Shown: piece by piece, positions 1-6,959 of the stretch
How positions within the stretch are numbered: position 1 is the first letter of the stretch
How the letters are laid out: each line of letters opens with the position of its first letter
Assembly (NCBI GenBank): GCA_050736615.1
Contig: JBOHWL010000239.1
Location: forward strand, 1-9,691
DNA length: 9,691 nucleotides
Direction of reading: 5' to 3'
Source of the DNA: JBOHWJ01 sp050736615
GTDB taxonomy: Bacteria > Desulfobacterota > Binatia > Binatales > Binataceae
Program-made: the position numbers and the translations under genes
The notes under the pieces: model-generated
Databases searched by the model: none
The model's input: the letters and a program-made list of their open reading frames with translations, nothing else
What the model was told of the DNA's origin: nothing

Positions 1-107
1 TCGACCACGGTGATCTCATCGGATTTGACGATCCGTTCAAATACGGTACGCCGCGTTGGTTCAGCGAGAGTACGCATCACGGCATCGACGGTGGCGGTTT
101 GCGTCAT
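1..107 (-). CDS. ArsR-family HTH transcriptional regulator, N-terminal fragment
   Basis: This is the first 35 codons of a minus-strand gene whose remainder lies beyond the left edge of the window. The product begins MTQTATVDAVMRTLAEPTRR and continues TVFERIVKSDEITVV. The LAEPTRR..FERI pattern is the first helix of the ArsR/SmtB winged-helix domain (usually LADPTRRxIL/FERL), followed by the start of the helix that leads to the recognition element. Members of this family are small dimeric cytoplasmic repressors that usually control their own operon in response to metals or other signals. The effector-binding residues lie outside the window, so no ligand can be named. The ATG at 105-107 is chosen because it gives a family-typical short leader before LAEPTRR. 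No Shine-Dalgarno sequence is visible upstream. Its downstream partner gene, if any, is not in the window. Confidence 0.8.
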   Translation of the reverse strand, partial: MTQTATVDAVMRTLAEPTRRTVFERIVKSDEITVV

Positions 108-111
108 GCCG

Positions 112-142
112 ATTCATTAGTCTTCACTAATGAATTAGTCAA
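112..142 (-). promoter_or_regulatory. Probable ArsR operator and promoter (inverted repeat with overlapping -35/-10)
   Basis: A perfect 9-bp inverted repeat, ATTCATTAG at 112-120 and CTAATGAAT at 127-135 with a 6-nt spacer, lies 4 nt upstream of the regulator's start codon. The right arm also forms CTAAT-GA-ATTAG at 127-138. On the minus strand, TTGACT (137-142) resembles a -35 box and ACTAAT (116-121) a -10 box with 15-nt spacing, so the inverted repeat would cover the promoter. That arrangement is typical of autorepressing ArsR proteins. It is an AT-rich island in GC-rich DNA, which supports a regulatory role. The binding protein is inferred from position alone. Confidence 0.5.
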
Positions 143-267
143 GCACAATTTGTCACGGCAAGGGGCGCGCGTTTGGTCGCGGGCGAGCCTCGTACGTTGA
201 ACGGCGCCTCTCTTTGTCCCCCGTAAAAAAGAGCAGGCGAAAGATTGAGGAAGGCCGTCTTCACGCG

Positions 268-322
268 GGGTGTTGAGAACACTCAGGCATCCAGAGTAAT
301 GATCGTGCCTTTTTCAACACCC
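268..322 (-). terminator. Post-stop inverted repeat of the TPR gene, possible 3' hairpin
   Basis: GGGTGTTGA at 268-276 and TCAACACCC at 314-322 are perfect 9-bp complements separated by 37 nt. In the minus-strand transcript the stem would begin 2 nt after the TPR gene's TAG codon. A smaller alternative hairpin, GTGTT-GAG-AACAC at 270-282, shares one arm. No run of U follows either stem, so this is not a canonical intrinsic terminator. It could protect the 3' end, help Rho-dependent ending, or be fortuitous. The rest of 143-267 shows no gene. Confidence 0.25.
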
Positions 323-324
323 TG

Positions 325-1401
325 CTACGGGGCGGCGGGGGGCGGCGCGGGCTCGGCTGGCGCGGGTGCGATGTCTGAAACCGCGGGCGGCGGCGCCGCA
401 GCCTCATTGCCGGGTCCGGAGGGCACACCGGCACTGGCCGGCGGCGGTTGCGCCAAACTGGTTTCGGCCGCCAGCGTGCCGCCCAGACGGCTCAGGCCGA
501 CCCGCGCCTTCAGGTTGCTCGGCGCGGCGCCTAGCGCGCGGCGATAAGCATTGAGCGCGTCGTCGTAGCGGTCCAATTCCTCGTAACAGGTGCCCTCGTC
601 ACTGATGGTTTCGCCCAGCCATTCGGGCATATTGCCCAAGCCAAGTTCGGCGCGCCGGAAAAAGGTCAAAGCCTGTTCATAATTTTGCTTGGCCATCCAG
701 GCGCGGCCCAAAAAATAGTATTCAAAGGGATTGCCGGGATCGATCGAGACCGCGCGCGCCAAGGTCCGTAGTGCGTCATCGACCTGCGCGCCGTGAAGCT
801 CTTGGCGGGCGTCCTCGGTCAGTCGCAACGAAGCGGCACGCGCCGGCGTGCCGGCCGCATTGATTTCCGGCTGAAGCGATTGATCGGCCAGCCGCGGCCC
901 GAGATTGACCGTGCTCGCGTCAAGCGCCGGCGGCGGATTGTCATTGCCACGCGTGGCGCCCGATGATGGCTGGGCGGCGCTTGAACTTTCGCTGTTTGCA
1001 CTGGGTTGAGCGACCGGCGACGGCGCCGGCGAGCCTCCGGTGGACGCGCCGCCCTCCTCGTCATTGGGTCCGGCCGGCTGCGTCCAACTCGGCGGACTTT
1101 GTAATCCCGCGGCGGGCGAAGTTGCCGCCACGCCGGGTGATGGCGGCGCACCTGCCGATGACGGCGCGCCGGTGGGCAGGCCGCCCTTGGGAGGCAGATT
1201 TTGCTCGCTCAAATGCGCGAGTATCATCCGCCCTTGAATCAGCGGCGGCGACCATCCCGTGGACACCCGCCCGTTCACGCCTGACGGATCAATCCGGGCG
1301 ACGGCCGGACGCGCCCTGACCGTCGTGGCGGCGAGCATCACCGCCAGCATCATCGCCCCGGTCAGAATCGTCAACCGGGGACCTGATTGAACGCCAAACA
1401 T
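325..1401 (-). CDS. Exported TPR protein with Pro/Ala/Ser-rich linker, translationally coupled to PBP1b
   Basis: The 358-residue product starts MFGVQSGPR. A hydrophobic stretch at about residues 10-28 (TILTGAMMLAVMLAATTV) ends in VRA-RP, which suits a Sec signal peptide or an N-terminal anchor. There is no lipobox cysteine. Residues about 73-185 are Pro/Ala/Ser/Gly-rich and probably disordered. Residues about 192-307 form three tetratricopeptide repeats, with signatures such as DDALRTLARAVSIDPGN, EYYFLGRAWMAKQNYEQALTFF and YDDALNAYRRALGAAPSN. A Pro/Ala-rich tail follows to the C-terminus. Its ATG (1399-1401) overlaps the upstream PBP stop as TAATG, with no clear ribosome site, so translation is probably coupled. 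A longer in-frame start at 1500 would lie wholly within the PBP reading frame and place the hydrophobic segment internally, so it is rejected. TPR domains bind proteins. The pairing with a UB2H-type PBP suggests an LpoP- or CpoB-like synthase partner, which is inference. Confidence 0.88.
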   Translation of the reverse strand: MFGVQSGPRLTILTGAMMLAVMLAATTVRARPAVARIDPSGVNGRVSTGWSPPLIQGRMILAHLSEQNLPPKGGLPTGAPSSAGAPPSPGVAATSPAAGLQSPPSWTQPAGPNDEEGGASTGGSPAPSPVAQPSANSESSSAAQPSSGATRGNDNPPPALDASTVNLGPRLADQSLQPEINAAGTPARAASLRLTEDARQELHGAQVDDALRTLARAVSIDPGNPFEYYFLGRAWMAKQNYEQALTFFRRAELGLGNMPEWLGETISDEGTCYEELDRYDDALNAYRRALGAAPSNLKARVGLSRLGGTLAAETSLAQPPPASAGVPSGPGNEAAAPPPAVSDIAPAPAEPAPPPAAP

Positions 1402-3845
1402 TAATTGCTGGGCGAAGCGTCCGACGGCACTTGCCATTCCGTTGTGCCAGCATGCCCTCCGGCCGGTAGCGCCTGGCCGGGCGAGGTGTGGAACGGGCAA
1501 GTCTGAGTCGGTGCCATTTCTTTGGGAAATACCCCCAGCGCGCTAACCGGGCAATACGGTCCCGCCAGATAGCCGGTCAGAGGATCTACCCGCGCCACCA
1601 CCATGTCGGGCGGCTTCGCGAAATCCAGGGCCGGACGCGAGGCGCTCGCCGCCTTCATAAAGGCGGTCCAAGTGGGCAACGAAGCCTGCGCTCCGGTCAG
1701 GCCCAAGGCTTCTTTCTGATCGAACCCGGTCCAGACCACGGCCAGCAGATTCGGCGTGAAGCCCGCGAACCAGGCGTCAACCGAATCGTTGGTGGTGCCA
1801 GTCTTGCCCGCCGCCGGGCGCATGAAGCCGAGCTGTCGCGCACCCTCGCCCGTGCCATGATTGATCACCTGCTGCATCATGAAATCGATGGTAAAGGCGA
1901 GGTCGGGTGAGAGTACCTGGTGCGCCTCGAGTTCATGGCCCTGGATAACTTTGCCGCTCTGATCCACCACGGCGGTGACGACGTACGGCGGTATTTCAAG
2001 CCCCTCGTTGGCCATAATCGCGTAGGCGCGGGCAAGCTGGAGCGGTGACACCGGGGCGCCGCCGAGGACGATCGAAGGATAGGCGGGCAAATCGCCAAAA
2101 CCCAGCTTCGCGGCCATCGCGCGCACACGGTCCAGCCCAATCGTGTCGGCCAGCCGCGAGGTGGCGGAATTGAGTGATTCCTCGAGCGCGAATTCGAGCG
2201 TTACCCTGCCGAAGTAACGTCCCTTGTAATTGCGCGGCGTCCAGCTCATGTCACCGTAATTCCACGTAAACGGCGTATCTTCGATATATGTGGTCGGCAG
2301 AAAATGGTTGGGGCCACCGTCCAGTGTTTCCTGCAAAGCGGCCAGGTAGGTTACCGGCTTGAAGGCGGAGCCAGGCTGGCGGCGCGCTTGCGTGCATCGG
2401 TTGAATTGGCTCTTGCGATAATTGCGTCCGCCCACCATCGCGCGAATCTTACCAGTCTGCGGCTCGATCGCGATCAGACACGACTCGAGCTTCTCACTGA
2501 TTTCCTTGCGCCGGAGCCAGGGATGCTTCGCCTCAAGCAGATCAAGGTTCTGATCGACCGCTCGCCGCGCTTCCTGCTGCATGTGTACGTCGAGCGTGGT
2601 GAAAACCCGCAAACCCTCGCCGGTTAGCACCGAGGGCGGATAACGCTCCGCCAGTTCGTGCTTGACGTAATCCATAAAATAAGGCGCGTCGTTGGTTTCA
2701 CGGACCGGTTCACGCGTGCGAATCGGTTCGACCACGGCCTGGTCATAGGCGGCCTTGCTGATATAGCCGTCCGCCAGCATCGAGGCGAGCACCTCGTTGC
2801 GCCGGCGCTGGGCCTGCGCCGGATGGCGCAATGGATTGTAGTAATTGGGCGAGCGGATCATCCCCGCGATGGTCGCCATCTCGGCAATCGTCAGGTCACG
2901 CGGATCCTTGGAAAAATAATAGCGTGAGGCTTCCCAGACGCCATCGATGCCCTCCTGCCCACGTTGCCCCAGGTAGATGTCATTGATGTAGTTATCGAGG
3001 ATGTCGTCCTTGGAAAAATGGTCCTCGGCGATATAGGCCATCACCGCTTCCTTGGCCTTGCGCCGCCAATCACGCTTGCTGGTCAAGAAGAAATTCTTCA
3101 TTAACTGTTGCGTCAGCGTCGAACCACCCTGGCGTACCTGACCCGTGGTTGCGTCAATCCACGCGGCCTTCAAGGTGCGCACCAGGTCGATGCCGTGATG
3201 TTCATAGAAACGATGATCTTCGGCGGCCAGGATGGCATCGATAAAGGCGGGTGGAATCTGCGACAGCGGCACCAGGCGCCGCTGCTGCCAATCACCCTGA
3301 AAAATTGCCCCCAGCATCTCGGGCTCCAGTTGCATTGAGTAGATCGAACGATGCGTGACGGCATCATCGATCGACTCGATAGTGGTGTCGGGTGCGATCC
3401 GCAGGGCAACCAGCTCGCCCGGGAAGTTCTGGTACGGATATCTGAAGGCATGCAGGAATAAAGTGACGCGCCCGTGCTGCTGGTCGTAGCTGTATTCGCC
3501 CCGGTAATTCACCTGACCCGGCGGGACTTTATGATAATTGAGCCGCGCCAGCCGTTGAAAAAACCCGATATCGTCGAGCCGCTGTCCGCTATAGACGGTG
3601 GTCGAGTCAGAGTAGACCAGGGACGGGATGGTCCAGCGTTTGCCGGACATGCGCGTCACCACCTCGTGCTCCAGCGAATCGTAATAGCTGACGCCAAAAT
3701 AGAGCGCGGGAGGCACCACGAAGAGCAGGAAGGCACATACCGCAAACAGCGTGAACTTGAGAAAACCTCGCAGTTTCATCCACCAATACCGATCATGCCA
3801 CTCCGCCCGTACCGGTGTTCGACCGGCCGCTGGTCTGGTGCGCAC
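1401..3845 (-). CDS. mrcB: Bifunctional class A penicillin-binding protein, PBP1b-like (glycosyltransferase/transpeptidase)
   Basis: This 814-residue protein polymerises lipid II into glycan strands and cross-links them outside the inner membrane. A basic cytoplasmic tail is followed by one membrane helix (about residues 29-52), then a UB2H-like region (about 70-155) as in E. coli PBP1b. The GT51 domain has AAEDHRFYEHHGID (catalytic Glu209), QGGSTLTQQL (239-248), RRKAKEAVMA (Glu266), DNYINDIYLGQ and RSPNYYNPLR. The transpeptidase domain has the nucleophile motif SAFK (Ser493, Lys496), SLN (557-559) and KTGT (681-684). All catalytic motifs are intact and the length is close to PBP1b (about 840). 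The GTG at 3845 gives the longest frame, since an upstream in-frame TAA at 3882-3884 bounds it. The ATG at 3779 (MKLRGFLKF) is an alternative, and neither has a strong ribosome site. It lies 63 nt after the HtrA gene and overlaps the TPR gene by 1 nt. The symbol rests on architecture, not on demonstrated orthology. Confidence 0.93.
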   Translation of the reverse strand: MRTRPAAGRTPVRAEWHDRYWWMKLRGFLKFTLFAVCAFLLFVVPPALYFGVSYYDSLEHEVVTRMSGKRWTIPSLVYSDSTTVYSGQRLDDIGFFQRLARLNYHKVPPGQVNYRGEYSYDQQHGRVTLFLHAFRYPYQNFPGELVALRIAPDTTIESIDDAVTHRSIYSMQLEPEMLGAIFQGDWQQRRLVPLSQIPPAFIDAILAAEDHRFYEHHGIDLVRTLKAAWIDATTGQVRQGGSTLTQQLMKNFFLTSKRDWRRKAKEAVMAYIAEDHFSKDDILDNYINDIYLGQRGQEGIDGVWEASRYYFSKDPRDLTIAEMATIAGMIRSPNYYNPLRHPAQAQRRRNEVLASMLADGYISKAAYDQAVVEPIRTREPVRETNDAPYFMDYVKHELAERYPPSVLTGEGLRVFTTLDVHMQQEARRAVDQNLDLLEAKHPWLRRKEISEKLESCLIAIEPQTGKIRAMVGGRNYRKSQFNRCTQARRQPGSAFKPVTYLAALQETLDGGPNHFLPTTYIEDTPFTWNYGDMSWTPRNYKGRYFGRVTLEFALEESLNSATSRLADTIGLDRVRAMAAKLGFGDLPAYPSIVLGGAPVSPLQLARAYAIMANEGLEIPPYVVTAVVDQSGKVIQGHELEAHQVLSPDLAFTIDFMMQQVINHGTGEGARQLGFMRPAAGKTGTTNDSVDAWFAGFTPNLLAVVWTGFDQKEALGLTGAQASLPTWTAFMKAASASRPALDFAKPPDMVVARVDPLTGYLAGPYCPVSALGVFPKEMAPTQTCPFHTSPGQALPAGGHAGTTEWQVPSDASPSN

Positions 3846-3908
3846 CGGTCCGCGGCCACCACGCCACGATACGCTGAGCCATTACCACTCGCGCGGCCCC
3901 CAAGCCGG

Positions 3909-5354
3909 CTAACTCCGCGCCTTCAAAGGAATGAAGAAGGTCATTTTGCCCCGCTTGACCAATAGCAGTATAACCTTGCCGTCGGTGCTACCGGACCTCA
4001 ACGCCTGCCGGAAGGCGCTGACGTTTTTAACCGCCCGCTGATCAACTTCCAGCACGATATCGTGCGCGCGTACTCCCGCCGCTTCCGCCAAGCTTCCGGG
4101 TGCGACCGAGGAGACCACCACACCGTTGACATCGTCGAGCCGGAGCCGACGCGCCAGCGCCGAGTTCAAATCCCGCGCGACGATGCCGAATGGGGTCATC
4201 CCGGTGGCGGCGCCGGCTGAAGCGAACTGCTCCTGGCCGCTGGTCGAGACGGTCAGCGGCACTTCGACGATATGCCTGCCGCGCAGGATCTTGAGGGTCG
4301 CGGTCCGTCCCAACGGCGTACCGCCGACCATCAAGGGTAATTGCTGTGCATCCTTGAGCGGCTGATGATCATATTCAATGATGATGTCGCCGCGTTTGAT
4401 CCCGGAGCGCGCCGCCGGACTCTGCGCGAGCACGTCGGCCACCATCGCGCCCTCGGGTTCCGGCAAGCCGGCCGCTTTCGCCGCGGTGTCGCTCACCGGC
4501 TGGATATAAACCCCGAGCCATCCGCGCACCACCCGGCCGCGCGTGCGCAACTCGGGCAGTTCCTCTTTGATCAGGTTGACCGGAATCGCAAAACCAATCC
4601 CCATATTGGAACCGGTGCGGGTATAGATAGCGGAATTCACGCCCACTACGGCGCCGTCAAGGTCAATCAACGGACCACCCGAATTGCCGGGGTTGATCGA
4701 GGCGTCGGTCTGGATAAAATCGTCGTAATTGCCCGGAATGAAACGGCCTTTGGCGCTCACGATGCCGGCCGTGACCGAATGATCGAAACCGAATGGATTG
4801 CCGATCGCGATCACCCATTGCCCCACCTTGACGCGGTCCGAATCGCCCAGCGGAGCGACCGGCAGCGGCCCGGTGGCGGCGATTTTTATCAGCGCGATGT
4901 CGCTTTTGGCATCGCGGCCGACCACGGTCGCGTCGAACTGGCGTCCATCCTTAAGAGTTACGACGATCTTGCTCGAATCCTCGACCACATGATTATTGGT
5001 CAAAATGTAACCGGCCTGGTTGATGATAAAGCCGGAGCCGAGGCTGTGAGGATGGGGCACGCCGTAAGGTCCGAAAGGCTCGTCGAATTGATCGAACGGA
5101 TCGGCTTTGCCTTCGCTGGACGCCTCGCTGTGCCGCTGCGCCGTTTGTTCCGTCGAGACATTCACCACGGCGGGCGACAGTCGCGCGGCCAGTTTGACGA
5201 AATCAGGCAGGTTCCGCGGCTGATGGGCTGCGGCACTAATCGGAATTTCGGTCCATAAATGAGCCGCCCGGGCGGGCGTGACAGACCACGCCGCGATCGC
5301 GCATGCGGCAATCAAGAACGCCGCGAGCCTTGCCAATGGAAGCCTGCGTGACAT
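3909..5354 (-). CDS. htrA: HtrA/DegQ-type periplasmic serine protease with two PDZ domains
   Basis: The 481-residue product begins with a signal peptide (MSRRLPLARLAAFLIAACAI.., cleavage after ARA at about residue 30). The trypsin-like S1C domain has an intact catalytic triad: His122 in TNNHVVED, Asp152 in AKSDIALIKI and Ser225 in NPGNSGGPL. PDZ1 spans about residues 278-369 (GWLGVYIQPVSD, then SGIKRGDIIIEYDHQPL). PDZ2 spans about 388-477 (GVVVSSVAPGSLAEAAGVRAHDIVLEVD). This is the Do-family layout of DegP/DegQ, which degrade or chaperone misfolded envelope proteins in response to exposed C-termini bound by PDZ1. No cysteine-bracketed LA loop like that of DegP is seen, which leans to DegQ. 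The ATG at 5352-5354 precedes the signal peptide and has only a weak GGA upstream. It lies 53 nt after the DUF1844 gene and 63 nt before the PBP gene, consistent with one transcript. Confidence 0.95.
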   Translation of the reverse strand: MSRRLPLARLAAFLIAACAIAAWSVTPARAAHLWTEIPISAAAHQPRNLPDFVKLAARLSPAVVNVSTEQTAQRHSEASSEGKADPFDQFDEPFGPYGVPHPHSLGSGFIINQAGYILTNNHVVEDSSKIVVTLKDGRQFDATVVGRDAKSDIALIKIAATGPLPVAPLGDSDRVKVGQWVIAIGNPFGFDHSVTAGIVSAKGRFIPGNYDDFIQTDASINPGNSGGPLIDLDGAVVGVNSAIYTRTGSNMGIGFAIPVNLIKEELPELRTRGRVVRGWLGVYIQPVSDTAAKAAGLPEPEGAMVADVLAQSPAARSGIKRGDIIIEYDHQPLKDAQQLPLMVGGTPLGRTATLKILRGRHIVEVPLTVSTSGQEQFASAGAATGMTPFGIVARDLNSALARRLRLDDVNGVVVSSVAPGSLAEAAGVRAHDIVLEVDQRAVKNVSAFRQALRSGSTDGKVILLLVKRGKMTFFIPLKARS

Positions 5355-5394
5355 GTTCCGGCCCGCCCCATCAGCTCAGCGCCACCCGTTCATC

Positions 5395-5420
5395 TTAACG
5401 CGACATTTTAGCGCGACATT
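5395..5420. repeat. 13-bp tandem duplication spanning the DUF1844 stop codon
   Basis: TTAACGCGACATT (5395-5407) and TTAGCGCGACATT (5408-5420) are adjacent and match at 12 of 13 positions. On the minus strand the second unit encodes the last MSR-stop of the DUF1844 protein, and the first unit repeats the same ATG-TCG-CGT-TAA just after it. It looks like a small slippage duplication in the DUF1844/htrA spacer. No function is evident. Confidence 0.6.
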
Positions 5421-5869
5421 CGCCGCGCCCTTTCGACAAATTTCATACGCAGATCATATAAGATCGCATCGATCAAGGCCTGCTCGTCCTGATCCAGATT
5501 GCCCCGCGTCTTCTCCTTGAGCATCCCGATGATGTCGATCACCTGTTGCGCGGCCGGCAGGCTTGGCATCGGTGCCCCGCTCTGCGGATCCGGAATCTCC
5601 CCCAGATGGACCAGCGCTTCGGTCGATAAACCCACCACGAAGGTGGCGAAATTCAACTCCGCCGCGTTCTCACGCACCGCTTGTTCGGCCGCGGCGCGTG
5701 TCGTCGCGGAAGAGGGCGCGCCCGGATGCAAGGCCGAGGCCTCGGGCGGCGTCGGGCTCGGCTCCGCGGGCTCTTCGCTGAACTCAGGTCTCAATTCGCC
5801 TTCAGACGAGAACCGCCGACGGTCCTCGACCTTGAAGCCCTTGCCCTTTTCCTCCTGATTTTCGTCCAT
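5408..5869 (-). CDS. DUF1844 domain protein, function unknown
   Basis: This 153-residue soluble protein has no signal peptide or membrane segment. The N-terminus MDENQEEKGKGFKVEDRRRF matches the short GFxVxDRRxF lead seen in many DUF1844 proteins. Residues about 30-65 are a low-complexity Pro/Glu/Ala linker. Residues about 70-148 match DUF1844 (PF08899): ELNFATFVVGLSTEALVHLG, then EIPDP, then AAQQVIDIIGMLKEKTRGNL and a helical end, ILYDLRMKFVE. The family has no known activity to my knowledge. The ATG at 5867-5869 is chosen because GAGG (5873-5876) lies 3 nt upstream and it gives the family-typical start. A longer frame starting at 5971 would overlap htpX. It sits between htpX (55-nt gap) and htrA (53-nt gap), so it is probably co-expressed with envelope proteases. 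Whether it acts with them is unknown. Confidence 0.88.
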   Translation of the reverse strand: MDENQEEKGKGFKVEDRRRFSSEGELRPEFSEEPAEPSPTPPEASALHPGAPSSATTRAAAEQAVRENAAELNFATFVVGLSTEALVHLGEIPDPQSGAPMPSLPAAQQVIDIIGMLKEKTRGNLDQDEQALIDAILYDLRMKFVERARRMSR

Positions 5870-5924
5870 TAGCCTCGCTGCGTGTGCAGACTCCTCGCTA
5901 CAGGCCAGCCGGCCCGATGGGCAC

Positions 5925-6782
5925 TTACGCGGCGTGTGCCATTTGCTCCAAGCGGCGAATTCGTTCCTCAATCGGCGGATGGGTTGAAAACAGGCGCGAA
6001 ATTCCGGCCGCGCTCAAAGGATTGACGATAAACAAATGCGCACTCGAGGGCGAAGCCTGCTCCATCGGCATCCGTTCATTCGCCGCTTCGAGCTTGCGCA
6101 ACGCGCTGGCCAGACAGAGCGGATTATGCGCAAGACGCGCGCCGCTGGCGTCTGCCTGATATTCGCGCGTACGCGAAATCGCCAGTTGAATCAGCGAGGC
6201 CGCAATCGGCGCCAGGATAGCCAGCACGAGCAACTCGATCAGGCCGCCGCCCTCTTCACCGTCACGCCCGCCAAACGCGCCGAATAACGCCGTCCAGCGC
6301 AACATCGTGCCGATCAGCATGATCACGCCCGCCAGCGTGGCGGCGATCGAGCTGATCAGGATGTCGCGATTGATCACATGCGAGAGTTCATGCCCGATGA
6401 CGCCCTTCAGCTCCTCGCGGCTGCAGATGCGCATGATTCCGCTGGTCACCGCCACCGCCGCATGCTTGGGATTGCGGCCGGTTGCGAACGCATTGGGCGT
6501 ATCGCTGTTAATCAAATACAGGCGCGGCATCGGGATTTGAGCCACCGTGGCCAGCTCGTTGACAATACTGTACAGCTCGGGCGCGTTCGAGGCATCCAGC
6601 GGTTGCGCCCCGTATGCTTTCAGCACGATCTTGTCCGAGAACCAGTAGCTTCCGAAGTTCATAAGGATCGCGATTATGAAAGCGATCACCAGGCCGCCGC
6701 GCCCGCCCAGCACACCGCCAATCACCAGGATGAGAGCGGTCAATGCCGCCAGCAGAACGGTCGTTTTGATCATGCTCGTCAT
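5925..6782 (-). CDS. htpX: HtpX-family membrane zinc metalloprotease (M48)
   Basis: The 285-residue product has the HtpX layout: two N-terminal membrane helices (about residues 8-25 and 30-47), a cytosolic domain with the zinc motif HELSH (His131, Glu132, His135), two further hydrophobic segments (about 141-161 and 180-202), and the third zinc ligand in REYQADASG (Glu207). The conserved block INSDTPNAFATGRNPKHAAV is also present, and the C-terminus has FSTHPPIEERIRRLE. Length and active site are normal. The family cleaves misfolded inner-membrane proteins together with FtsH in E. coli. The start at 6782 (MTSMIK) is accepted. The ATG at 6773 (MIKTT) is equally possible, and neither ribosome site is strong. 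It is the first gene of the five-gene minus-strand cluster and has a candidate promoter in the 177 nt upstream. Confidence 0.95.
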   Translation of the reverse strand: MTSMIKTTVLLAALTALILVIGGVLGGRGGLVIAFIIAILMNFGSYWFSDKIVLKAYGAQPLDASNAPELYSIVNELATVAQIPMPRLYLINSDTPNAFATGRNPKHAAVAVTSGIMRICSREELKGVIGHELSHVINRDILISSIAATLAGVIMLIGTMLRWTALFGAFGGRDGEEGGGLIELLVLAILAPIAASLIQLAISRTREYQADASGARLAHNPLCLASALRKLEAANERMPMEQASPSSAHLFIVNPLSAAGISRLFSTHPPIEERIRRLEQMAHAA

Positions 6783-6907
6783 CTTACGTTCACCCGGCGG
6801 CGTGCCTTCGCCGCACCTCCCAATGCTAGCCGATTTTCTCCACCGGCGCCGCGCTTCCTGATTATCCCATGCCCTTCACACCCGCGCGACGCCATCGAAC
6901 TATATTC

Positions 6908-6935
6908 ATTTTAACCACGATGAGCGTCGTTTGAA
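6908..6935 (-). promoter_or_regulatory. Candidate sigma-70-type promoter for the htpX cluster
   Basis: On the minus strand, TTCAAA (6930-6935) and TAAAAT (6908-6913) are separated by 16 nt and match -35/-10 consensus at 4 and 5 of 6 positions. They lie in an AT-rich patch between the kinase-like gene and htpX. A transcript from here would have a leader of roughly 120 nt before the htpX ATG. I saw no convincing sigma-32 heat-shock pattern. The remainder of 6783-6959 shows no gene and no clear terminator for the upstream gene. Confidence 0.4.
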
Positions 6936-6959
6936 GCGCCCTGCGCACCGATTGTGCCT

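Noticed and set aside
1402..1500. N-terminal extension of the TPR protein from a start at 1500
   Set aside because: It lies entirely inside the PBP reading frame and would put the export signal in the interior. The TAATG coupling at 1399-1403 is a better start.
4341..5258. A 305-codon open frame on the plus strand, antisense to htrA
   Set aside because: It is the mirror of a GC-rich, strongly conserved protease gene. Its translation has no recognisable domain, and the minus-strand frame has all the catalytic motifs.
5870..5971. N-terminal extension of the DUF1844 protein from a start at 5971
   Set aside because: It overlaps the end of htpX, and the extra residues do not look like the family. 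The ATG at 5869 has a GAGG upstream and a family-like N-terminus.
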